Source: Zopfochytrium polystomum (Eukaryota > Chytridiomycota > Chytridiomycetes > Chytridiales > Chytridiaceae). Taken from it: DNA of 64,000 bases. Location: the NCBI GenBank assembly GCA_025765615.1, contig JAIVFJ010000061.1, positions 62,001 through 126,000 on the forward strand, given 5' to 3'. Of the stretch, positions 11,104 to 21,679 are shown one piece after another (position 1 is the stretch's first letter; every line of letters starts with the position of its first letter). Made by a program: the position numbers and the translations under genes. Below the pieces are notes generated by a model that did no database searches, was not told the DNA's origin, and worked only from the letters and a program-made list of their open reading frames with translations.

Positions 11104-13779
11104 ATGGCCAAGAAAAAGGGCGGTAAGTCTCAAAAAGCCCCAAAGGGCCGTAAGGGGCGCGCAGCCGCCGCCGCCGCCGCCGCCGCTAGTTCGGTGGCCG
11201 CCTCCGCGCAGCCCAAACACGACGCGTACACCTTCCGGGGTCTGCTCGGCGCAGAAGCCCGTGCTCTCTTTGCGGCCGTCGCGGAGGAAACGCGCCGCGC
11301 CGCTGCCGCGCGCGCCCAGGTCACTACCATCGCGCTGCTGGTCTCGCAACGGTCTTGCGCGCCGCGGGACCTGGACGACGACGGGCTCGACTACGCCTAC
11401 GAGGACGACGACAAGGGCGGCGGCGAGGCGTGCGGAGACCGGGACGCCGTGGGGAGGGGCTGGCTGGGACGACACGCGCCCCGGAGTCTTGGCGGCGGCG
11501 GCGGGGGATGGGGCGAATCGCGGCACGGATCTGTCGGTGTGGGCGCGGCAAGTCAAGCGGCGCCCCAAACGGCGCGGCTTGACTTGCTGTCGCCGGCGCA
11601 CCGCGCGTCGATCCTCCCCACGCACCAACCGCAGCCGCAGGTGGCGCCTGGGAGCGGCAGGCTCTCTGTCGCCGCCGCGTTCGGCGCGTACGCCGGAGGA
11701 CGGCTAGGCGGGCAGGTGCAGCCGGTGGCGGCGACGGCAGCGGAAGGAAGCAGCGAGGCCATCTTCAGGATCGAGGTGCCCGTCGACGCGACGGTGTACC
11801 GAGTGCAGCGGGAGATCGCGGCGCGACTCCACAACGGAGGGGTGGGTCCGGAGGACGTCGGGATCTACTTGCACCGAACCAAGCCACCCGCAGTCGTCCA
11901 GCCCATTGCGACCACAGGCGAAAAGAAAGGACACGCGGGCGCCGTCTCCCCCACGTCGGACGATGCGAACGCACTTCATTCAAACTCAAAGGGCCAACCC
12001 GCCACCACCAGCAACACCAACGGCCACACCGCAACCGCAACGGCAACCGCCATACAGCCACCGCCGCCGCACATGCGCCAACTCAGCGTCACCACACCTG
12101 CACCGTACGCGGTTCCCGTTAAGCCCAAGCCCGCCGCGACGAGCCCCGAGACAACCCCCTCGGCCACGTTCGCCGACCCCGCGGACCGGCTCCTCGACGC
12201 GTTCCCAGCCCTCGCCGGCGACCTCGCGCAGCTGGGAGCGCAAAGCCACCAACCGCCTCATTCGGAGCCGTCGGCCTCGCCAGTCTTTGGCAGCGGCACG
12301 CACCCGCAGCCGCCGCCACCGACGGCGGCAACGTCGACAGCAGCCGCCGCAACAACGACAACAGCAGCGCCGACCGCATCAGCCACAGCGCACGACCCCG
12401 GCACGACCACGGCGCTCCTCGACGACGGCACTCACGTTACCATAGTCCGCCCACGCGCTGCGGTCGCAGCTGCCGCCGCCGCCGCAGCCGCCGCCGTTGC
12501 GGCCCAGCCACATTCGGCGGCCGCTCTACCGCCGCCGCCGCCTCTCCTGACCCTCCGTCTCACCTACGACATTCTTTCCCACGTGAATCCGGCGGCGGCG
12601 AGTGCGGTGGTGGCGCAGCCGGGCGTCGGCGCGGCGAGGCCGGCGGCGGCGGCGGCGCAAAAGAGCAACATTGGCGGTGGCGCGATCAGCACGCAGCGAC
12701 GCAGGACGGCGGCGGCGGCGACGGCTTCCGCGGCGCCTCTCGCGGGGAGCTCGGGCGGGACGGCGACGGCGGCGACGGCCGCGGCGAGGCGGCACTTTGT
12801 TCTGCCAGCGCAGGCGACGATGGGGCCGTGGCCTGCGTGGGTGCTGCGGCCGGCCGCGCCGGGGGCCGCGGCGGCGGCAGCTGTGGCGGCGGCGGCGGCG
12901 GCGGCAGCGCCATCGCCGGGGCGGAGCAAGTCCGGGAGGGTCGCCGGCGGCGGCGGGGTGGACGCGCGTTGCGCGCTTCTGGGGATGGAGATGCCAGAGC
13001 TTGGGCGGCGGTGGATCGCGGCGGTTGCGCGGCGGGCGGTGGCCGCGGCCGCGGGGCGCAGCGCGGGCAGCGGTAGCGGCAAGGATGGCGAGCGCGGTGG
13101 CCGGCGGCGGCGGGGCGGGAGGCGGCGGCAAGTTGGCGCGGGTGCGGATGGGGTAAACGGCGGCGGTGAAGACGGGGAGGAAGACGGAGATGAGGGGGAA
13201 GTGGAGGGGGAAGGGGACGACGGGGAGGGGAGCGAGGCGGGTTCAGAGTACGAGGAGGCGGTGCACGGAGTCGGGGCGGGCCCAGGGCGGTGGATCCCTG
13301 CGTGGGGCGGCGGCGGCGGGGTTTTTGGGAAAATGCGGACGGGCACGCCGCTCGTGCATCCGTTCGCGGGCGAGGGCGTTGGCGGCAAGCAGCAGCAGCA
13401 GCCGCCGGCGGGCGGGGCGGCGCGGCGAACGGGACTCGTGGCGGCGGCGTGGATGCCAGACTTTGCGGACGTCGGCGGCGGCAGCGGCGGCAGTGGAGCC
13501 GGCGGGGTGTTTTCGCGGTGGGCGGGGTGTGCGACGACGACGACGATGCGCAAGGGCGGGTCGGCGGCGGACTCTGCTCTGGACTTGGAGCTCGAGCTGA
13601 ACTCGGAGGAGGAGGAGAGCCGGCGCGGGTGGGTTGCCAAGGAGGAGGACTTTGTCAACCGACCGGCGCGGGTGGCGGGCAAGGAGGGCGAAGGCGGGGC
13701 GGCGGGGGGCGCGGGAAAGAAGAAGAAGGGGGGGAAGAAGGGCGGCGGAGGCGGGGTGAAGGCGAAAAAGAAGCGGTAG
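11104..13779 (+). CDS. Large Ala/Gly-rich protein with lysine-rich ends, function unknown
   Basis: A single open frame of 891 residues starts at the first ATG (11104, MAKKKGGKSQKAPKGRKGR) and ends at 13779. The frame stays open upstream to about 11062 but has no ATG there; a spliced upstream exon is possible because CACACACAG precedes it. Visible features: a strongly basic N-terminus, a short predicted helical block (YTFRGLLGAEARALF), an acidic stretch (DLDDDGLDYAYEDDD), a beta-type segment (AIFRIEVPVDATVYRVQRE), several Ala runs, a Glu/Asp-rich region near residues 690-720 and a Lys-rich C-terminus (GKKKKGGKKGG). Basic tails at both ends suggest nucleic acid or ribosome contact, but this is only inference. 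I recognise no family. GC content is extreme and the length of the open frame partly reflects that, yet codon usage is consistent along it. Confidence 0.6.
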   Translation: MAKKKGGKSQKAPKGRKGRAAAAAAAAASSVAASAQPKHDAYTFRGLLGAEARALFAAVAEETRRAAAARAQVTTIALLVSQRSCAPRDLDDDGLDYAYEDDDKGGGEACGDRDAVGRGWLGRHAPRSLGGGGGGWGESRHGSVGVGAASQAAPQTARLDLLSPAHRASILPTHQPQPQVAPGSGRLSVAAAFGAYAGGRLGGQVQPVAATAAEGSSEAIFRIEVPVDATVYRVQREIAARLHNGGVGPEDVGIYLHRTKPPAVVQPIATTGEKKGHAGAVSPTSDDANALHSNSKGQPATTSNTNGHTATATATAIQPPPPHMRQLSVTTPAPYAVPVKPKPAATSPETTPSATFADPADRLLDAFPALAGDLAQLGAQSHQPPHSEPSASPVFGSGTHPQPPPPTAATSTAAAATTTTAAPTASATAHDPGTTTALLDDGTHVTIVRPRAAVAAAAAAAAAAVAAQPHSAAALPPPPPLLTLRLTYDILSHVNPAAASAVVAQPGVGAARPAAAAAQKSNIGGGAISTQRRRTAAAATASAAPLAGSSGGTATAATAAARRHFVLPAQATMGPWPAWVLRPAAPGAAAAAAVAAAAAAAAPSPGRSKSGRVAGGGGVDARCALLGMEMPELGRRWIAAVARRAVAAAAGRSAGSGSGKDGERGGRRRRGGRRRQVGAGADGVNGGGEDGEEDGDEGEVEGEGDDGEGSEAGSEYEEAVHGVGAGPGRWIPAWGGGGGVFGKMRTGTPLVHPFAGEGVGGKQQQQPPAGGAARRTGLVAAAWMPDFADVGGGSGGSGAGGVFSRWAGCATTTTMRKGGSAADSALDLELELNSEEEESRRGWVAKEEDFVNRPARVAGKEGEGGAAGGAGKKKKGGKKGGGGGVKAKKKR

Positions 13780-14122
13780 TCAGGGGCGTGGCAAGCGGAG
13801 AGCAAGCCGGCGGGTCCAATCTGGGGGACAAACAGGGCGTTTGTGCTGTGGGGGACCCCTTTTTTTTTTCCACCTCGAGAGCTTCCTTCATTGCTCTTTT
13901 ACACGAAGCCACGACTCCAATTACAAATCCACGTCTCCGCCGATTGATTGATTGATCGTACCCCACGCGGGCAAAGCGCAAGCGAAAAACGGCCAACTAA
14001 ACTGAAGGGTCTAATAAATCGCACTTGCCTGCTCCCCCTTGGCACCACCCCCGCGCCAAGAAACAAGAGAAGTCACTGAAAAGATCACAGCAAAGGCAGA
14101 AAACGAAAAACGAAAAAGAAGA

Positions 14123-14163
<41 letters not shown>

Positions 14164-14292
14164 GCAAAGGCGTCTCTAAAAAGTGGACCTAGACGCACGG
14201 CAGCGGTGGAGAGAAAAACCTGACGTGACAGCGGGACACACCCCCGCTGACGGAGTGGGGAAAGGCGACCTGTCGACTTAACCAAGCAGAGA

Positions 14293-14325
<33 letters not shown>

Positions 14326-14949
14326 CCTACAAAAAAAAAACGCCAGCGGGGCGCTTTTACAACGGGGGAGGCAGGGGGCCCAAAAGAGGCGAGAAACACG
14401 GAGTAGCAGAACGAAAAGCGAGTGAAGGGTGTGTGGGGTGAAATAAACAGGCGAACGGGAAGGGGGTCTGTTCAGAACGAAGCTGAACGGTGGGGGGTGG
14501 AGGAGCAGCGCGGTGGCATTACAAAAAAGGAACGCAGTCAAGTCGAAAAGGAAAAAAGAGAGAAAAAAAAATCAACTAGCAGAGAACAAGGAGACAGAGA
14601 AAACGCGTGAAACAGAGAGAAAACAAAAAGGGGGTGTTTCACGGGGGGATGCAATACGTTAACGGGCAACCGACAAGAAAGTAGGCATGAGGAGAGCTCC
14701 TGCCTTGGCCCCACAAGAAGCGCCCTTCCCCCGACCAACAAGCGAAAAAACGACGGGTACCCACGTACGCCCCTCAAACCAGCTGTCTCGTCCTCGTTTC
14801 GTCATTTTGAGGACCGAGAGGTGCTGGATGTGGCGCTTGCCACGTCGCTCACGGAGCGGGGTGACAGGCGTGCATCAATTCTGGGTGCCGCCTGAAAGTT
14901 TTTTTGGGGGGGCTTAGGAGGGGTTGAATCAAAAGAACACGAAAAAAGA
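13780..14949. other. Intergenic region between convergent genes, with CA and A tracts
   Basis: 3' flanks of the Ala-rich gene (+) and the tau-like gene (-). It contains a (CA)n run at about 14127-14161 and A tracts at 14293-14323 and 14331-14340. I see no supported gene. Confidence 0.6.
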
Positions 14950-16327
14950 TTAAACCTTGTCCTTAAAATCGAGCTTCTCCGACTTGATGGCAACGCTGCC
15001 GCCGCCGGGAATGTGCGTGATGTTCTGGGGTAGGCCAATGGGTGAAAGAAGTAAAATAAATAAATCAGCGACGAGGTCGGAAAAGAGCAACAGCGAATAA
15101 CACAACTCAAACCGAAAAACCATCCTACCTCCAGCGAGCCAACCTTCGGCTCCGCCTTCACCACGACCTTTTCCGAAAAGATCCTGACATCCCCGCCTCC
15201 GGGCACGTGGTCGCTGCGGGCGTCGATCCTCGGCTCGGCCTTGACGACGACCTTTTCGGAAAAGATCTTGACGTCGCCACCGCCGGGCACGTGGTCGCTG
15301 CGGGCGTCGACCTTGGGCTGGGCCTGGACGACGACCTTTTCGGAAAAGATTTTGACGTCGCCGCCGCCGGGCACGTGGTTGCTCTTGGCGTCGACGCGCG
15401 GGCGCGCCTTCTCGTTGAAGGCTAGCTTTTCGGAAAAGATGCGCACGTCGCCGCCTTTTGGCGTGTGGTCGCTGCGGGCGTCGATCTGCGGGGGGCGGTG
15501 TAAGGGAAGTTGGGGGTGTAAATAAAGGAGTTTACGTGAGCGGGTTTTAGAGGTGAGCTGTGTGGGGGTGGGGAAGTCGGGGGAGGAAATGTGTGTTGCA
15601 CGGGTAACGTATAGTTCGGGCGGGATGGTCTGTCGCATTAGCGGTATTGGCCTTACCCTTGGAGCTGCGTTGGACACGTCAATCTTCTGGCTCTTAATCT
15701 TGAGATTCCCGCCTCCGGGGACGTGGTCGATATTCTGAACAGGGGGACAACGGGGGGGCGTTAGCGAGCCGACCTGCCGAAGACACGATCCCCCATCCCA
15801 CATCCGCCTTCCTCCCCCCGGTCGTCTGCAAACTCCGCCGCCAGCCAGCCAGCCAGGAAAAAGTTTCCGCTCTTCCTCCTCCCCCTCCCATGCATTTTTC
15901 GAAGGTAAACCCCTCGCACCTCCAACGACCCGATCTTGGACTTGACGTGGGCAAACTTTTTGCTGCCGGGCGAGACAAACGACGGTGTGGCGGGGGAGGA
16001 GGCCGGGGAGGCGGAGGAGGAGGCGGCGGACGAGGTGGAGCCGGAGCGGCTGCCGGCGGATGCGGTGGACGCCGATCGCGGGGTGCGCGGGCTGCTCGCG
16101 GCGGAGGCGGAGGAGCCGTTGGCCGTGCGCGGCAGTGCGGATCGGGGGGCGGAGTAGACGGCGGCGGTTGTGGTTGATCGGGCGGTGGGTGTCGTGGGCG
16201 ACGGCGTGGTGGTGGTGTTGGTGTTGGCGGGGGAGCCCGCCGCCGATGGAGCTTTCGCCTTGAGTGGCCGGGAGGCGGGGGTAGCGGCGGGTGCCGACGG
16301 GCGAGACGACGGGGACGACGTCAGCAT
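14950..16327 (-). CDS. Tau/MAP2/MAP4-type microtubule-binding repeat protein
   Basis: Four exons, each a multiple of three (16327-15920, 15734-15657, 15485-15129, 15024-14950), give 305 residues if translation starts at the ATG at 16327. The frame remains open to an acceptor near 16385, so an upstream exon is possible. The N-terminal 120 residues are Ser/Thr/Ala/Pro-rich and basic, as in tau projection and proline-rich regions. The rest is six tubulin-binding repeats with the hallmark PGGG: SKIGSLE-NIDHVPGGGN, then RSDHTPKGGD, KSNHVPGGGD, RSDHVPGGGD twice, and KVGSLE-NITHIPGGGS. The last 12 residues, IKSEKLDFKDKV, are almost the end of a human tau repeat (KSEKLDFKDRV). In the known family these repeats bind and stabilise microtubules. 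Repeats 2-5 replace the KIGS part with a shorter VDAR linker. Family identity is clear; cellular role is inferred. Confidence 0.88.
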
Positions 16328-17506
16328 CGGTGGTTGCAAGCTGCTCCGGTTGTTGTTGTTGTCGTCGTCGTCAGGCTCACTGCAAGTATGTTGTTATTGG
16401 ACAAGTTTTCTGTCTCTGTCCTCCGTCCCGTTCTGTCTTCGTTCTTTCTTTCGATGCCCTTCCATGAGTGCGAGCCGCGATTAACAATAACCGGAAAGGG
16501 TATGTCCATGTACACTGTAAATAGAGTGTACAATACATACACAAGATGTTTCTCAGCGGAGTAATAAATACATAAAATCCAAGCACCCCCTCAACGCCAC
16601 GCGTGCATAAATGAGAAGAGAAGCACGTATGGGCCTTGTCCGCAGCGGCCACGACGACGAAGTTGTAGACACCATCCTCCGCCGGTTGAGAGCGGCTGGG
16701 CAAAGCGCGAGAGTGTCGAATGACGGCACCACGGAACCGGGGCGTTTTCCCTTGTTTGTCAGGTGGGGGGGGGGCGACCCAAACCGAGAAAAGCGCCATG
16801 GAGGAGGGAGGAGATGGCGTCGCGGCCCATGGCGTTCAGAGGGATGCCGTTCACAAAGATGGAGGAGGCTGCCTCGAAGGAAGGGATTGGGGCTGGAGGG
16901 ACGTGGCCACATTGATCCCAAGGGAGAGCAAGAATACTTGAGTGAACAGGGAGAGAGAGAGCAAGTGCTGCACTGTTTTTGGTTGTTTTTTTGTTTTTTT
17001 TTTTTTTTGCTTCCTTCCTCTCTTCCCCTTTTATACACGCTACTGCTTTGCTCCACCAGCACGGTGCTTGGCTGCAGTCGCCACGCGGTGGGTGCTTGGA
17101 TTTTGAGAGAAGGTGGTGCTGGTGCGGGTGCCACCACAGCGGGCGTTTGTACCCACCGAACGAACGCGGCTCCAGTTCTATCCCCAAAGGCGGCCGTCGC
17201 CAGGTCGTCTTGTTCTCGGTGAGTTTATAGGGGTAGGAGCCTCCTCCCTGTTACCCGAGACTGACTGACTGAGGGTCTCTTCCGAACACTAACCATATCA
17301 ATAATGGTGATAACCTTCTTGGGTCAACAACGCTGACGAACGCCAAAATTTCCAACCCCGATGCCACCGCCATTCGCTGACAAGGTGGGACAAGTTTGGG
17401 TTTGGCCATCCTCCATTGGCTGCTGATCATTCAATCACATCACCATCCCCATAACGCCCCGCGGCAGCGATCAAGCGCCAGCGCAAACGCGCCCGGAGCC
17501 CACACC
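16328..17506. other. Divergent promoter region, tau-like gene and INTS7
   Basis: Spacer between head-to-head genes. It may contain untranslated or short 5' coding exons of the tau-like gene (a CAG acceptor lies at about 16386-16388 on the minus strand), but no ATG exon could be assigned. A T tract lies at about 16988-17010. Confidence 0.5.
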
Positions 17507-17526
17507 ATGGACGCTACGGTTGTTGC

Positions 17527-17557
<31 letters not shown>

Positions 17558-17845
17558 AGCGGGCCCGACGGCGGCAGCAGCGTCGGCGGCGACTTTGGGT
17601 GGTCGTGGACGACCGACGGCGAGCGGCTGGACGGGCTCGTGCGGCTGTTCGAGTCGGCGCGGTTCGAGGACAAGGACCGCGCGATCCTCGAGTACGCCGA
17701 CTTTTTCGCCGAGGTGCAGTCGGAAGCGCTCGTGTCGCGGGGTGAGCGAGTGTGTCGACTGTATCTTTCTTTTTATTATTACTTTGGTTGTTCTCATACG
17801 CCATGCGCTTGTATGACTGACTGACTGACCGACCGGCGGTGGCGG

Positions 17846-17909
<64 letters not shown>

Positions 17910-20900
17910 TAGCGGCGCTGACGCTCGCCGAGTATTGGCGCGACAGCAACAACATCCTGCGCCAATCCATCTACAAGGTCTTCAAGCTGGCCGCCCACCA
18001 CCTGTACGGCCTGAACCCGGCCGAGTTCACCGCGCGCGTCAAAGTCGCCATGGCCAGCAACGACCCCGTCGCGAGAGCGTTGACGCTGAGGTTGATTGAT
18101 TGGAAAGGACTCGTTCGGCTCTGCGGTTCCCTCGACTGAACGCTTTGAACCACCTCATCCCCACAGGCTGTACGGGCACCTATCCAGCATACTGTACGAT
18201 GTCGTCGACGTGCAGCATAGGTACAAGTCAATTTCCGACAAAGAAGAATATTTGCCCCAGAAACCGCGCCTCTCACCCGCGATTTGTCGTACTACATTTT
18301 TGAAAGCGTTCTGAACGGACTTTCTTCGGCGGATCGGATCGAATTCGAGGCGGCGCTGTTTGCGGCCTATAAAGTCGCGCCTTTTTCGGCGAGTTTCGCA
18401 GAGGGAATTCCGTCAAAAGTGCATATTCTCCTCAAAGGTGATTGTGGGTCTTTTTCCATTAATTTTTTTTTTTTTTGAATGTACCCACGGGCCGATATTG
18501 AGATGTCTTTGGTGTCAGACGGTACGGACAGGAGGCTGGTGAAGCTCCTTGGCCAAACGTATCAAAGCCGAAAAGCTGGTTTGGAAGTAAAGCAATCTTA
18601 AAATTTCCAACATATCTACTGACAGCCTTTGTTTAATCCGTGATGATAAGGCCTTTTCCGTTTGCAAGGGCATCGTGAGAACCGGATCCCAGATGGATAT
18701 GTCGCGGCTCGAGGCGCTTCGAACCATGACCATGCTCGCAAGCAAACTTCCAGAGGTCCTGCCTGAGCAGATTGCACTGTTGACGCACACTCTGCAGAGG
18801 CTCAGCAGCGACGAATCCGTCGCGCGGGTGTGCTTGACGTCCCTGAATGTGCTGGCATCGAGAAGCAGCCACGCGTTTTCGCAAGACCACGCCATGGTAA
18901 AAAAAACGATTCATCAAACAAGCTCTTCCTTTGTGCTGTCAAAGGTACCAATATCCTCCGTTCCCCATTCAGGTGTTAGCTAGCATGACTAGCCCTAGCA
19001 GCCCGCCCTACGTTCAGTCAATGTGCAGCAGAGTCATGCGCCATCTTTCGGGACATTACGCGATCAGGAGTTCCGTTCCGTTGTCGCACGTGGACATGGG
19101 TTTGGCGACTCTGAACTCGTTGGGAGACGCGCACGTGTACTTGGCCCAAATGAATTGGTCTCGGTCAGGTATTGTCATCTGTCGTCGTGGCAAACGACGC
19201 CAATCAGTTTAATTGATCTAACGAGGCTCCACTCTTTCGTTTCAGCGGAACGAGCAGTGTGCTCGTCCCTTCGAAACAAACTTGTCTCTTCGCAAGGGCT
19301 GAAAAGCCTTCTCGGAGACTGCAGAAACCTCTCAAACGTAAGTGCTTTTGGCAATCCACACAAAGGCAAGATCTCTTCAGCCGTTGACGCAAAAACCACC
19401 CAGAGCTACGCGACTGTCTTGGAGATCGTGTCTGTTCCAAACTGCATTCCAGAGGAACGACTCGACAGCATCGAAGAGGTTCTTGGCCCCGTGCAAGGGA
19501 TCCACGCGTCACCGGACAAGAACTGGAGACTCTACAAGCTTGCCACAGCACTCTTGAGCGGCGGTCACTTTCAATCGTTCAAAGCTGTAGTCGCAGATCT
19601 TCGCCCACTGGTAACGAACGCTTTCTTTTGCGCCTTGGATGGCTCATTCTCCTGTCTTTTCTGATTGAACAGACGGTATCGGACGAGACGCTCGGATGGA
19701 TGGAAACACTAAACTGCTTGGGTGAAGCGGGAAACATACTAGACTCACAATCGCTTGCTACATCCAAAAAGCTCACGAGATGCGCATTGTTTTGCCACCA
19801 CGCCGAGACCACTTTAAAGGTAGAACGAAGTTGCGTGATTTTTTTTAATTTTTTTTTATTCCGACTTTTGACTCGCACGCCCACAAACCTAAAAAAAAAA
19901 CACACACACACACACGCAAGTCAATATCCTCCTTTTCCCGACGCCGACTCTTCCAAAACGCCTACCTGCAAATCCTGACTCAGACGATGGAGTGCATCTG
20001 CTTCATGGCGGCGCAGCGATCCGGGTTCCAGGGGATGATGGCGAAGCGGAGAGCAGAGTTTTCGGCGCGGTCGGTGGCGCTGTCGAAAGACGTTCGCGAC
20101 CTCTCGAAAGGGTTTTTGGATATGGATACGCGCAGCTTTCGGATGTTGAAGTAAGGTTATTTTTTGCTTTTTTATTTATCTCTTTATGTTTCGTTCATTT
20201 TATTTGGCGCTCATCGGAATTAATCAAACCGGCAGTGTCAAGGCGTCAATGTGCTCGATGCTCGGGGAAGTTCTCAAGGGAGACGAAAACGCCGGGCCTC
20301 TCTTGTTCGAGAAGCTGCCTCTGAAATCTGCCGAAGCGCAGCTGCTGCGGTTTCTGGGCAGCGCAGGCTCCGACGAGGTAAGGGGAAAAAAAAAGAAAGA
20401 AGAAAGAAAAACCGGGACTCTGATTCAAAGAATTTTTTTTTTTTTTGAAATCCACCAACGAACGACCTCCCCCACCCACAGCAGCAAACATTCCTCGAGT
20501 CGGCGGCGCGCCTAGCGCTCATACCTGTGCCGTACTTTTTCCGGTCGGAGCCGTCGGCGGCGTTCCAGCTCAAAGTCAAAGTTTCGGCGGACGCGGTTGG
20601 GACGGCCGCGGCGGCGCCGGCTGCGGGGTCGACGACGGGATTGGCGGGGACGGCGTACCAAAAGTTTATGGTGGCGATCGAGGGCAAGATGCAGCGGCGC
20701 GGGGCGGGGGCGGCGACTGCGGGCCGGGTCGCAGTCGGGCGGCAGTGCGAGCGGGTGGCGTCGTGCGAGATTACGATGCGGGTTGTGAGGCGGTACGGGA
20801 CGAGCGAGGTTTGTTCGCTCGTTTTTTAGTTGACTTCTTCTAATCCCTTTTTTTTACCGTGACTCACACACACACTCTCTCTCAACTGCTCTCTGCCCCC

Positions 20901-21133
20901 CACGCGCGCCGCCACAAAAGACGCTCGTCGAGGAGGTGTGCGTCCGGCGGGTCTTGCATTCAGACTATATCGAGGCGCAGGTCCCGCTGTGCCTGCCTCC
21001 AACGGGCGGGCAGGAGGACTCGGCGGTAGGCGTGGCAGCAGGCGTGGGCGTGTTGTTCGTGGGCGGGGTGCTTTTAGACCGCGGCGGGCTCGTGGTTGCG
21101 CTGCTGCCGTCGCAAGAATACCGGCTGGGATGA
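17507..21133 (+). CDS. INTS7: Integrator complex subunit 7
   Basis: Fourteen exons sum to 821 residues in frame: 17507-17741, 17913-18090, 18167-18220, 18307-18437, 18519-18586, 18651-18896, 18973-19168, 19246-19337, 19404-19610, 19673-19819, 19921-20150, 20236-20377, 20482-20808, 20921-21133. The human protein has 962 residues. Diagnostic block: RVKVAMASNDPVARALTLR followed by LYGHLSSI, against the animal consensus SNDPVARAITLRMLGSLASI. This is followed by HSVLNGLSSADRIEFEAALFAA, a run of ARM/HEAT-like helices, and a beta-rich C-terminal domain beginning LIPVPYFFRS. INTS7 is a scaffold subunit of the nuclear Integrator complex, which cleaves nascent snRNA and other polymerase II transcripts and attenuates transcription. 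The intron after exon 1 holds a CT microsatellite; exon 1 carries a Gly run. The exon 8/9 junction could instead be read through. Confidence 0.88.
17850..17905. repeat. (CT)n microsatellite in INTS7 intron 1
   Basis: Uninterrupted CT dinucleotides just upstream of the acceptor CACACTAG. They act as the pyrimidine tract of this intron. Confidence 0.9.
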
Positions 21134-21679
21134 TTTTTGATTTGATTGATTGATTTCTTTCCGTGTATTTTTTTTTTTTTTTTTTCTTCTTCTTTCTTTT
21201 GGGTTTGGGCAAAATCTAATAGCGGGGGAGGCGGAGTCGGAGTAGGAGTGAAGAGGAGCGAAGGGTTAACGGATGATCGAACGGAGTCCACCACGGCACG
21301 GCATGGGCTGCGGCGGACAAGGCGAGAGGCGAGTTCGGAGTTCCGAAGAGTGCGGTCTCGTGCGAAAGTGCAGGAGAGGGTGTGTGGTGCGAGTGTGTTT
21401 GCTCATTGCCGCTGCTATTGCACCACTGTGACGGAATATTTATAATGCTGTTTTTTTTTTGGTTTTTTTTTTTTTTTTTTTTTTTTTTGCTTTTCTTTCC
21501 ACTTCTTTCCTTTCCCTTTTCCGCCTACCTTCTTAGCAAAAACGATTTGAAATCGACCATTTCCCTCCGGAGTTTTTCTTTTTTTTTTCTTCCGCTGATA
21601 TGCTTTCTCTCGTTTTCAACAAAAAAAAAAAAACAGGAAAAAAACAACTGCAAGAAACGATCGAAAAAAGCGATTTGCG
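21134..21679. other. Intergenic region, INTS7 to CYB5R
   Basis: Short spacer between two same-strand genes, with several T tracts (about 21169-21186 and 21451-21489). It should contain the INTS7 3' end and the reductase promoter. No other gene seen. Confidence 0.6.

Noticed and set aside
11065..13805. Long open frames on the minus strand opposite the Ala-rich gene (up to 413 codons)
   Set aside because: They are Pro/Ala/Arg-rich mirror frames of GC-rich coding DNA with no domain or splice context.
16553..17187. N-terminal exon of the tau-like gene
   Set aside because: Several minus-strand frames are open but none joins to the acceptor near 16386 with a clear donor and start codon.
19338..19403. 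Read-through of INTS7 exons 8 and 9
   Set aside because: The stretch stays open, but GTAAGT and CAG flank it, its length matches other introns of the gene, and removing it keeps the frame. It remains possible as retained sequence.
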